From Kutzneria chonburiensis (GTDB lineage Bacteria; Actinomycetota; Actinomycetes; Mycobacteriales; Pseudonocardiaceae): a stretch of DNA of 64,000 bases. The notes beneath the pieces were generated by a model. That model saw only the letters and a list, made by a program, of their open reading frames with translations. It had not been told where the DNA came from and did not search any database. A program made the translations under genes and the position numbers. The stretch is taken from positions 5,084,001-5,148,000 of the forward strand of contig NZ_CP097263.1 of assembly GCF_028622115.1 (NCBI RefSeq). Reading direction: 5' to 3'. Below, one piece after another: positions 28,301 through 34,590 of the stretch (positions are counted from its first letter, which is position 1; the number at the start of each line of letters is the position of its first letter).

Positions 28301-29411
28301 CGTGGTCCCGGAGCTGGTCACCATCGGCCCCGACACGTTCTTCGCCGACGGCATCTACCTGTGCGGGCCGCGGATCCAGCGCGGCACGGTCGTGCTGGAC
28401 GAGGTCGAGCTGGGCGCCAACACCTTCCTCGGCAACCACGCCGTGATCGCCGCCGGCCAGCAGCTGCCGTCGGACATCCTGATCGGCATCTCCACGGTGG
28501 CCGACGACCGGCTCATCCGGCCCGGCACCTCCTGGTTCGGCCATCCGCCGTTCGAGCTGCCGCAGCGCGAGATCGTCAGCGTCGACCGGTCGCTGACCCA
28601 CGAGCCGTCACTGATCCGCGTGATCAACCGGAACTTCTGGGAGTGGCTCCGGTTCACCCTGCCGCTGGTCCCGCTGGCCGCCGTGGCACTGTGGACGGCC
28701 GGCATCGACAAGGCCGACGAACTCCTTGACACGCCGGCGTTTCTGCTGCTCGGTGTGCCGGCGGTCAGCTTCCTGACCGGCGCCTTCCTGTGCCTGACCG
28801 TGCTGGTGATGAAGTGGGCCCTGCTCGGCCGGGTCAAGGAGGGCATCCACCCGCTGTGGTCGTGCTGGTGCAGCCGCTGGGACTTCCTCTATGTGGCTTG
28901 GGGTTTCATCGCCGGCAAGCCGCTGTCGGCGATGGAGGGCACACTGCTGCTGCCGATCTACCTGCGGTGGATCGGCGTGAAGATCGGCAAGAAGGTGGCG
29001 CTGGGCGAGGGTTTCGCCCAGATCGTCGACCCGGACATGCTGGAGTTCGGCGACGGCGCGACGGTGAACGCCATGTTCCAGGCGCACACCTTCGAGGACC
29101 GCGTGCTCAAGATCGGTCACGTCAAGGTCGGCGCACATTCCACCCTCGGCGACGCCACGGTTCCGTTGTACGGGGCGGTGGTCGGCGAGCACACCACGGT
29201 CGCCCCGCACAGCGTGATCATGAAGCATGAGCACCTGCTGCCCGGACTGCGTTACGAGGGCGCGCCGACCCGGCGACGCGGCGACGACGACGTCGAACCG
29301 GTCGACATCGGCCGCCAGGAGCTCGAAGGTCCACTGTGGAGCGTGCAGCCGGTGGTGGTCGGCGTGGCCCGGCACCGGATCCCGCGGCCGAAGGCACGCA
29401 AGTCCGGGTAA
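25350..29411 (+). CDS. Pls/PosA-type membrane non-ribosomal peptide synthetase
   Basis: A 1353-residue enzyme. An adenylation domain (about 1-510) has YTSGSTGRPKG, NGYGPTECTV, YRTGD, KLRGYRIE and the A10 Lys in RTAGGKLRR. A carrier domain follows (about 525-600) with LGGSS and phosphopantetheine Ser550. Three left-handed beta-helix hexapeptide domains (about 720-815, 975-1060 and 1215-1310) alternate with pairs of membrane helices. This matches epsilon-poly-lysine synthetase and relatives, where the tandem C-terminal domains link amino acids iteratively into homopolymers. The specificity region reads AYDSSIEEIW: Asp210 would hold the amino group, and the nearby acidic residues favour a basic side chain. 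It overlaps the SET gene, and an MFS gene follows 40 bases downstream. The actual monomer is unknown. Confidence 0.85.
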   Translation: MSSTAERPTVLHEFFAQAAVRWGDAVAVDVPPAASRPARDTLTYAELKHESELLAGVVHLAVGRGAVAAIMLGRTTPRLYVAQLAVLRSAAAYVCIDPAFPDDQVTHILSDSRARALLTDAAGAERASQIGYPGPIIRVDLPLTTPALPLPEPPSPDDVAYIIYTSGSTGRPKGVMIQHRGAANLVGGDVEEFDLGPGDRVAQGSSPAYDSSIEEIWMALATGATVVSMDDETARLGPDLVPWLRNERITVLCPPPTLLRATGCADPRTELLHLRLLYVGGEALPDDVAERWSRGRRMVNGYGPTECTVTCMRQDIAPGEAVAIGRPVPGMRAHALDEQLKPVAPGDKGELCMSGPGLALGYLNQPELTKTKFVDHPELGRIYRTGDLVHADPDGTFFYHGRIDSQVKLRGYRIELEAIEAVLAQCPGIREAACRVQGEGATEMLAAHVVPDDPRKPPHVETLKAELRKALPTYMMPGAFGIIDDLPRTAGGKLRRTELPVLKSQRTTSTQPAPTDPIALFIAESVQAVLQLPGLPGTNDDFFTDLGGSSLNGAMLITKLRTNSATASITVRDLYETRTIGQLIGRAVPDTEIVGNQRERHTVDVIGATIAQALWLLLELAFGSIIAYFVTFQALPWVATQITLTGMIFLAPVVLSVVRLAITPLSIEIAVRAKKVLIGQYKAVRTPVWSPFHVRIWLVRQFMRFIPWGTIAGTEYTSVVLRKLGAKIGERVHIHRGVNLQQGGWDLLEIGDDVTISQDASLGLVHLEQGQVVIGPVTVDSGAVIDIRAGVDPHTRVGRNAWLSPLSHLSKGSTVPDGERWDGAPARPAGLAGEPPTVSGRTLSPRGHGLAMILCRNLLGLALSIPFVFVAGFLVAKLGLTYDSLLTALKNPLDHIALLAILGVCACLSLVYEVALEAIAARALGPVLPGAISRYSLGYIRVWLKTGLVDSAGKWLSGGIFWPVWLRAAGMRVGSGCEISTIIDVVPELVTIGPDTFFADGIYLCGPRIQRGTVVLDEVELGANTFLGNHAVIAAGQQLPSDILIGISTVADDRLIRPGTSWFGHPPFELPQREIVSVDRSLTHEPSLIRVINRNFWEWLRFTLPLVPLAAVALWTAGIDKADELLDTPAFLLLGVPAVSFLTGAFLCLTVLVMKWALLGRVKEGIHPLWSCWCSRWDFLYVAWGFIAGKPLSAMEGTLLLPIYLRWIGVKIGKKVALGEGFAQIVDPDMLEFGDGATVNAMFQAHTFEDRVLKIGHVKVGAHSTLGDATVPLYGAVVGEHTTVAPHSVIMKHEHLLPGLRYEGAPTRRRGDDDVEPVDIGRQELEGPLWSVQPVVVGVARHRIPRPKARKSG

Positions 29412-29451
29412 TGGCGAGACGGGTGGCCGACCGACGATCTAAGGTCACCCT

Positions 29452-30651
29452 GTGTCGCAACGGAGAACGCTCGCTGTGCTGGTGGCCGCGCAGATCACCG
29501 GCAGCATCGGGATCGGCGCGTCGGTGTCGGTCGGCGCGGTGCTGGCCGCCGACCTGTCCGGCTCCGCCGCGTGGTCGGGCAGCGCGTCCACCATGACCAC
29601 GCTCGGCGCGGCCGTGTGGGCATTACCCCTGGCCAGGGTGGCCGCCGCGCGCGGACGGCGGCTCGCGCTCAGCCTCGGCTGGGCGGTGTCCATGCTCGGC
29701 GCGCTGCTGGTCATCCTGGCGGCCTCCATCCACTCGTTTCCGTTGACGCTGCCGGCAATGCTGTTGATGGGCGCCGGCACCGCGGCCAATCTCCAGTCCC
29801 GGTTCGCCGCCACAGACCTGGCCGATCCCCGCCACCGCGGCCGGTCGCTGGCGCTGGTCGTGTGGTCGTCCACCATCGGCGCGGTCGGCGGCCCCAACCT
29901 GACCAAGCCCGGCGCGTCGGTCGCCGAGGTGCTCGGTATTCCCCCGCTGGCCGGCCCGTTCGTCTTCTCCGCGGTCGCGGCCGCCGGCGCCGTGATCGTA
30001 CTTTTTGTCCTGCTACGGCCCGATCCGTTGGCCCGCAACGGCTCCGCCGGCCGCAACCTCCGTGTCGGCTGGGAGGTCATCAAATCCTCGCCCCAGGCCC
30101 GATTCGGCGTCGCCACATTGGCCTTCTCGCACACCACCATGGTGTCGCTGATGGCCATGACCCCGGTTCACATGCAGGAGCACGGTTCCACGCTGACCAT
30201 CATCGGCCTGACCATCAGCCTGCACATCGCCGGCATGTACGCGCTGTCACCGGTCATGGGCTGGATCGCCGACCGTTGGGGCCGCGTCCGCACCGTCCTG
30301 GCCGGCCAGGCCGTCCTCGTGCTCGCCGTGGTCCTGGCCGCCACCGCCGGCGACTCCATGACCATGGTCACCGTCGCCCTGATCACCCTCGGCCTCGGCT
30401 GGTCCATGTCCACCGTGGCCGGCTCCACCCTCGTCGCCGACTCCGTCGAACTGGCCCGCCGGCCCGCCGTGCAGGGCGTCTCCGATCTGCTCATGAGCCT
30501 CGTCGGCGCGACCGGAGCCGCCCTGGCCGGCGTCGTCCTGTCCGTACTGACCTACAGCGGCCTGAGCCTGGCCGCCGGCCTGCTGGTGCTGCCGGTGATC
30601 CTGTTCGGCGTCGCCGCCCGTCAGAACCAGGGGTTGGACCAGCCGAGGTAG
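29452..30651 (+). CDS. MFS transporter
   Basis: A 399-residue protein with 12 hydrophobic helices and typical MFS loops (WIADRWGRVRTVLAG after helix 8, RHRGRSLALVVWSS in the first half). It starts at GTG 29452, 40 bases after the synthetase stop on the same strand, so it probably exports the synthetase product or a related compound; this assignment rests on position. No adjacent regulator is seen. The 3' end overlaps the convergent NlpC/P60-like gene by 31 bases, with no intergenic terminator. Confidence 0.85.
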   Translation: MSQRRTLAVLVAAQITGSIGIGASVSVGAVLAADLSGSAAWSGSASTMTTLGAAVWALPLARVAAARGRRLALSLGWAVSMLGALLVILAASIHSFPLTLPAMLLMGAGTAANLQSRFAATDLADPRHRGRSLALVVWSSTIGAVGGPNLTKPGASVAEVLGIPPLAGPFVFSAVAAAGAVIVLFVLLRPDPLARNGSAGRNLRVGWEVIKSSPQARFGVATLAFSHTTMVSLMAMTPVHMQEHGSTLTIIGLTISLHIAGMYALSPVMGWIADRWGRVRTVLAGQAVLVLAVVLAATAGDSMTMVTVALITLGLGWSMSTVAGSTLVADSVELARRPAVQGVSDLLMSLVGATGAALAGVVLSVLTYSGLSLAAGLLVLPVILFGVAARQNQGLDQPR

Positions 30652-31112
30652 TGGCCGCCCCACTTGCTCTCGATGGTGGCGATGGTGGTCTCGCTGAGCT
30701 TGCCGGCGGCCACGATGTCGTTGGAGACGAACTTGCCGTTGCCGATGGAGATCATCACGTGGCCGGCGGTGCTGTTGGGGATGCTGAAGAAGGCCAGGCC
30801 GCCGGCCGGCACCGTGGTGCCGGAGTGCTTGTACCGGCTGGGCGTGGCCGACCAGTGCGCGGCAGCGCTGTTGTGGCCGCTGGCCGAGCGACCGTAGGCC
30901 AGGGCGACGACGTGGTCACAGCGGTGGTCGTAGTCGGAACTGGTGACACCGACATGGTTCTTGGCCCACGTGACGGCCTGGGCGCAGGTGTGCGGATTGC
31001 TGGTGGCGGGGCTGCCGCAGGTCGCCGCGGCCGGGGCGGCAACGGCGGGCGCGGCGATGGCGACCGGGGCGGTCAGCAGCGCGGCGGCCAGCAGTAAGGC
31101 CTTGACCTTCAT
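30621..31112 (-). CDS. Secreted NlpC/P60-like peptidase
   Basis: A 163-residue secreted protein with a signal peptide (1-26). The mature part carries a papain-like Cys/His arrangement: DHRCDHVVALAYG supplies the likely catalytic Cys, GHVMISIGNGKFVSND supplies the His and a following polar residue, as in NlpC/P60 or CHAP cell-wall peptidases. It ends in KWGGHYLGWSNPWF. Such enzymes cut peptidoglycan stem peptides. The start lies 3 bases after the stop of the upstream PGRP amidase gene, so the two wall hydrolases form an operon. Confidence 0.75.
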   Translation of the reverse strand: MKVKALLLAAALLTAPVAIAAPAVAAPAAATCGSPATSNPHTCAQAVTWAKNHVGVTSSDYDHRCDHVVALAYGRSASGHNSAAAHWSATPSRYKHSGTTVPAGGLAFFSIPNSTAGHVMISIGNGKFVSNDIVAAGKLSETTIATIESKWGGHYLGWSNPWF

Positions 31113-31115
31113 GGA

Positions 31116-31781
31116 TCATCCTCCCAGGTGGCTGGCGACGTCCCGGCGCAGCTGCGGCAGCATGCGGTACAGCACGTCGCCCGGACAGTCGGTGGCGACG
31201 TAGTCGCGGTGGCCCTGAATGGCGTTGGGCGAGATCGAGTACTGGTCGCAGACGTAGGCGCACAGCGTCACCAGCGAGTTCCACAGCTTGGCCGGCGGCT
31301 GGGTGGCCATGTAGTTGCCCTCGTTCTCGATCCCGATGGCGATGTCGTTCTGGCCGGGGCAGTGCGCCGCCCGCACGATCTCCGTGCCGCCGCGCAGCGT
31401 GGACAGGCTGTTGTGCCGGCCCTCCATCACGATGCCGCCGCGGGTGTTGGTGAAGTGCTGGCCGGTGTCGCTCCAGTGGTTGTCGTCCATGTGGTGGTTC
31501 TGGATGGACCGGGCCAGCGCGAAGGCGTGGGCCTGCGAGTAGTCGGTGCTGTTCGGCGTGTCGGTGTGGTGGATGAGGATCCGCACCGCCTTGTGCGGCA
31601 GCACCGTCAGCGGGTCGGCCGGCGGCCGCGCGCCCCAGGCCGAGCAGCCGTAGATCGTCGGCGCGGTCGCCGCCGACGCCGTGCCCATGCCCAGGGCCGC
31701 ACCGCCCAGCGCGATGCCGGTGAGGGCGGCCGACCGCAGCAGGGTCCGCCGGTCAAGGAAGTCGCGCTCCGAGTTCTCCAT
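31116..31781 (-). CDS. PGRP-type N-acetylmuramoyl-L-alanine amidase
   Basis: A 221-residue protein with a twin-arginine signal (DRRTLLRSAALTG, cleavage near AASA at about residue 38), so it is probably exported folded by Tat. The mature domain is a peptidoglycan recognition/amidase_2 fold: CSAWGARPP, the zinc ligand His in ILIHHTDT, IGIENEGNY, and the C-terminal ligands in QGHRDYVATDCPGD. It would cleave the bond between N-acetylmuramic acid and L-Ala. It is followed after 3 bases by the NlpC/P60-like gene, so both are likely expressed together during wall remodelling. Confidence 0.9.
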   Translation of the reverse strand: MENSERDFLDRRTLLRSAALTGIALGGAALGMGTASAATAPTIYGCSAWGARPPADPLTVLPHKAVRILIHHTDTPNSTDYSQAHAFALARSIQNHHMDDNHWSDTGQHFTNTRGGIVMEGRHNSLSTLRGGTEIVRAAHCPGQNDIAIGIENEGNYMATQPPAKLWNSLVTLCAYVCDQYSISPNAIQGHRDYVATDCPGDVLYRMLPQLRRDVASHLGG

Positions 31782-32004
31782 TCCGTCAGGTCACCACAGC
31801 CTTCCGCCGCTTCGACCGGGATTCGGCGAAAGGTCACGCAAAGGCCCGCCTCGACATGTTTGGCCGCGGGTGGACAGGCCGGGCGTCCATCCGGCGGTCA
31901 CCGACCGGACGTTCGGGCAGGTCTGCGGTCACGCCGCCGAGCGGCGCTTCGCACGGCGGCCTCGATCGGACATGCTTGACGGAAAGCGACCGGAAGGACA
32001 CGCG

Positions 32005-33273
32005 ATGGCAACGGTGGAACAGCGGCATCGGCTGCCGGTGCGGGTGCTGGTCGCGGCCAGTGTCGGCAACGCGATCGAGTGGTACGACTGGACGATCTAC
32101 GCGACGTTCAGCATCTACTTCGCGAAGGTGTTCTTCCCGGCCGGCAACGACGTGCTGGCCCAGCTGAACACGGCGGCGACGTACGCGCTGGCGTTCTTCT
32201 TCCGGCCGCTGGGCGGGTACCTGCTGGGCCGGTGGGCCGACAGCCGGGGCCGCAAGCCGGCGATGATCGGCACGATCCTGCTGATGGCCGGCGGCTCGCT
32301 GGTGATCGCGGTGCTGCCGGGCTTCGAGCAGGCGGGCTGGCTGGCGCCGATACTGCTGCTGCTGGCACGAATCGCCCAAGGGCTGTCCCTGGGCGGTGAA
32401 GTGTCGAACGCCTCGGCCTACCTGGGTGAGATAGCCCCGCCGGAGCGCCGCGGCAGGTACTCGGCTTTCTTCTACATCTCAACGGGTTCGGCGGTGCTGC
32501 TGGCCTCGATCCTGGGCTTCACGTTGGCCCACACCATGTCGGCGGCGACGCTGACCGCCTACGGCTGGCGCATACCGTTCGTCGTGGGCGGCGTGCTCGG
32601 CCTGGTGGGGCTGGTGCTGCGTAGCACGCTGAAGGAGACGGAACCGTTCGCGCAGAACAAGGTCCGGGTGAAGGACCCGCTGCGCACGACGCTGCGCGAA
32701 CACCCGAAGGCGGTGGGCTGGCTGGTCGGCACGACGGCGGTGTCGACGCTGGTCTACTACACGTACTTCAGCGCCCTGACGCCGTTCGCGGTGAACAGCC
32801 GGCACGCGGCGGCGCAAGACGTCTTCCTGGCGCTGTCGATCGGCACGGCGCTGTTCGTCGCGCTCCAGTACCCGTTGGGCGCACTGGCTGATCGGTTCGG
32901 CCGTAGGCCGCAGATGCTCGTCTTCACCGGGGCGACGGCGGTGCTGAGCGTGCCGCTGTCCACGCTGATCGGCCCGGGCCTGGCCGGCCTGACGCTGGTG
33001 TTCTGCGTCGGCCTCGGCCTGTACACGGCGCAGACCTCGATCGCGCCGGCGCTGCTGAGCGAGCTGTTCCCGACGAAGGTCCGGGCCGCCGGCATCGGCG
33101 CCTGGTACAACATCACGGTCGCGGTGCTCGGCGGCACGGCGCCGCTGGTGATCAACGCGCTGGCCGCGGCCGGGCTGTCCACGCTGTTCTTCTGGTATCT
33201 GACGGCGATCGCGGTGATCGGCTTCCTCGTGGTGCTCACGCTGCCGGAGACCAAGGGCAAGACCCTGACCTAG
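32005..33273 (+). CDS. MFS transporter, metabolite:H+ symporter (MHS) family
   Basis: A 422-residue transporter with 12 helices. The MHS signature is evident: SVGNAIEWYDWTIYATFSIYF at helix 1, the GRWADSRGRKPAM loop, and GEVSNASAYLGEIAPPERRGRY between helices 4 and 5. Members import carboxylates such as alpha-ketoglutarate, citrate or shikimate, or osmolytes such as proline/betaine. The ATG at 32005 has GGAAGG upstream; a much longer open frame 5' of it covers the amidase promoter and was rejected. No linked metabolic gene indicates the substrate. Confidence 0.9.
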   Translation: MATVEQRHRLPVRVLVAASVGNAIEWYDWTIYATFSIYFAKVFFPAGNDVLAQLNTAATYALAFFFRPLGGYLLGRWADSRGRKPAMIGTILLMAGGSLVIAVLPGFEQAGWLAPILLLLARIAQGLSLGGEVSNASAYLGEIAPPERRGRYSAFFYISTGSAVLLASILGFTLAHTMSAATLTAYGWRIPFVVGGVLGLVGLVLRSTLKETEPFAQNKVRVKDPLRTTLREHPKAVGWLVGTTAVSTLVYYTYFSALTPFAVNSRHAAAQDVFLALSIGTALFVALQYPLGALADRFGRRPQMLVFTGATAVLSVPLSTLIGPGLAGLTLVFCVGLGLYTAQTSIAPALLSELFPTKVRAAGIGAWYNITVAVLGGTAPLVINALAAAGLSTLFFWYLTAIAVIGFLVVLTLPETKGKTLT

Positions 33274-33611
33274 ATTTCACCCTGGCGTCGGCGGTCGATA
33301 TGCGCACGGTAGCCGGTCGTCTCGGCGCGATAACGGCGTCAGCCAGCGCAGACGCCGCACAGTGGGCCGTTCGGGCTATTGCCGACAAAATCACCCGGAC
33401 AGCCAAGAGACCCCCTGCCGGCCCAACGGTTGCCGCCGAACCGACTACCGTGCGCAGCGCCCGGCGGCGATCACCGTGGCAACCGGACCGGCGCTGTGCC
33501 AATCGAAGTCGCCGAACTCCGTCGGTTCAACAGGATTTCGCGTGAAAGTCGCGTCTTCCTGGCCCGGGTACGCTGCCGGGCGGGTGGATCGTCGGCACGA
33601 GGAGGCTCACC
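33274..33611. other. Intergenic region, 338 bp
   Basis: No convincing gene or repeat. Short open frames on both strands have no ribosome-binding site or recognisable domain. The Uma2 gene leader with GAGGAGG lies at its right end. Confidence 0.4.
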
Positions 33612-34172
33612 ATGGGAGATGTTCCTGCATTTCCCCACGGTAGGCCGCTGACGCGGGCGGACCTGGAGGCGATGCCAGATGATGGGCACCGCTACGAACT
33701 CGTGGACGGGACGCTCGTCATGAGCCCGTCGCCCCGTCCACTGCACCAGCGCATCGTCGCGCGGCTGCTGATCGCGCTGACGATGAACTGCCCGGCGCAC
33801 CTGGAGGTGCTGCCGGCCCCCGTCGATGTCGTGCTGGCCGACGACACCGTGTTCATCCCGGACGTGGTGGTCGGCCGGCGCGAGGACTTCACCCCGACGC
33901 ATCTGGCCGGCGTGCCCGAGCTGGTGGTCGAGGTGCTGTCGCCGAGCACGCGGCTGGTCGACCTGAAACTCAAGCGGGCCAAGTACCAGGAGGCCGGCTG
34001 CCCGAACTACTGGCTGGTCGATCCGGGCCTGCCGGAGCTGCGCTGCCTCGCCCTGCGCGACGGGGTGTACACCCAGATCCTGACCGCGGTCGGCGACGAG
34101 ATCGTCGAGGTGACCGAGCCGTTCACCGCCCTGCTCAGTCCCGCCCAGTTGGTCGCGCCGCACGGTCGGTGA
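33612..34172 (+). CDS. Uma2 family (DUF820) restriction endonuclease-like protein
   Basis: A 186-residue PD-(D/E)XK-fold protein. Family hallmarks are LEAMPDDGHRYELVDGTLVM near the N-terminus, FIPDVVVGRREDF providing the Asp, and PELVVEVLSPSTR followed by DLKLKRAKYQEAGCPNYWLVDP with the Glu and Lys of the nuclease-like core. Uma2 proteins are abundant in cyanobacteria and actinomycetes, and their biological role is unsettled. A GAGGAGG ribosome-binding site precedes the ATG. It stands alone; a possible small antisense gene overlaps its 3' end. Confidence 0.85.
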   Translation: MGDVPAFPHGRPLTRADLEAMPDDGHRYELVDGTLVMSPSPRPLHQRIVARLLIALTMNCPAHLEVLPAPVDVVLADDTVFIPDVVVGRREDFTPTHLAGVPELVVEVLSPSTRLVDLKLKRAKYQEAGCPNYWLVDPGLPELRCLALRDGVYTQILTAVGDEIVEVTEPFTALLSPAQLVAPHGR

Positions 34173-34380
34173 CGGCCTCGTCGTCGACGCGACGCTGTTC
34201 CCGTTGCGCCGCATCGGTTTTGCGGTCGAACAGGCGGTGAAGGTGGATGATCTTGCGCGCCGGTTTCTCGGCGTCGCGCTGTGCTGGCATGGCCTCCATG
34301 ATGCCAATGACGATCTTCGATTCCGGCCGGTTCGGCCCCCGGCGCGACGACCGGCGGTCGACGGTCGCCGAATGGCCCAT
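34135..34380 (-). CDS. Possible small charged protein
   Basis: An 81-codon frame with high third-position GC and a highly charged product: the second half KPARKIIHLHRLFDRKTDAA is rich in Arg, Lys, Asp and Glu, predicted helical, with no signal or membrane segment. A shorter form could begin at Met28. I do not recognise it. It overlaps the Uma2 3' end by 38 bases on the opposite strand, and it may be spurious. Confidence 0.3.
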   Translation of the reverse strand: MGHSATVDRRSSRRGPNRPESKIVIGIMEAMPAQRDAEKPARKIIHLHRLFDRKTDAAQREQRRVDDEAVTDRAARPTGRD

Positions 34381-34489
34381 GCCCGGTTAGGCCGGACCGA
34401 TCACCCCGGTCACGTGCGTGAATTGGTCTGAACATCGGATGTCGACGCCCGGTTTGCCCGGTGTGGTGGTGACCTACGGCCACCTTCCC

Positions 34490-34519
34490 TTGACGCATCG
34501 ACGCTGCCTCTCGTAGAAG
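34490..34519 (+). promoter_or_regulatory. Candidate promoter of the sedolisin-like gene
   Basis: TTGACG (34490-34495) and TAGAAG (34514-34519), 18 bases apart, resemble housekeeping sigma -35 and -10 elements about 70 bases upstream of the GTG start. Confidence 0.45.
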
Positions 34520-34590
34520 TGAGAGCGGCTCGCCAGCGGCTTCCGCCCCGCCCGAGCGGTCATGACACCGCCCCAGGACGGAGTTCACGC

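Noticed and set aside
26402-28729. A 775-codon frame inside the Pls-like gene
   Set aside because: A shadow in another frame of a gene with complete adenylation, carrier and hexapeptide motifs.
33300-33545. An 81-codon frame upstream of the Uma2 gene
   Set aside because: There is no ribosome-binding site and no recognisable sequence; composition resembles translated noncoding GC-rich DNA.
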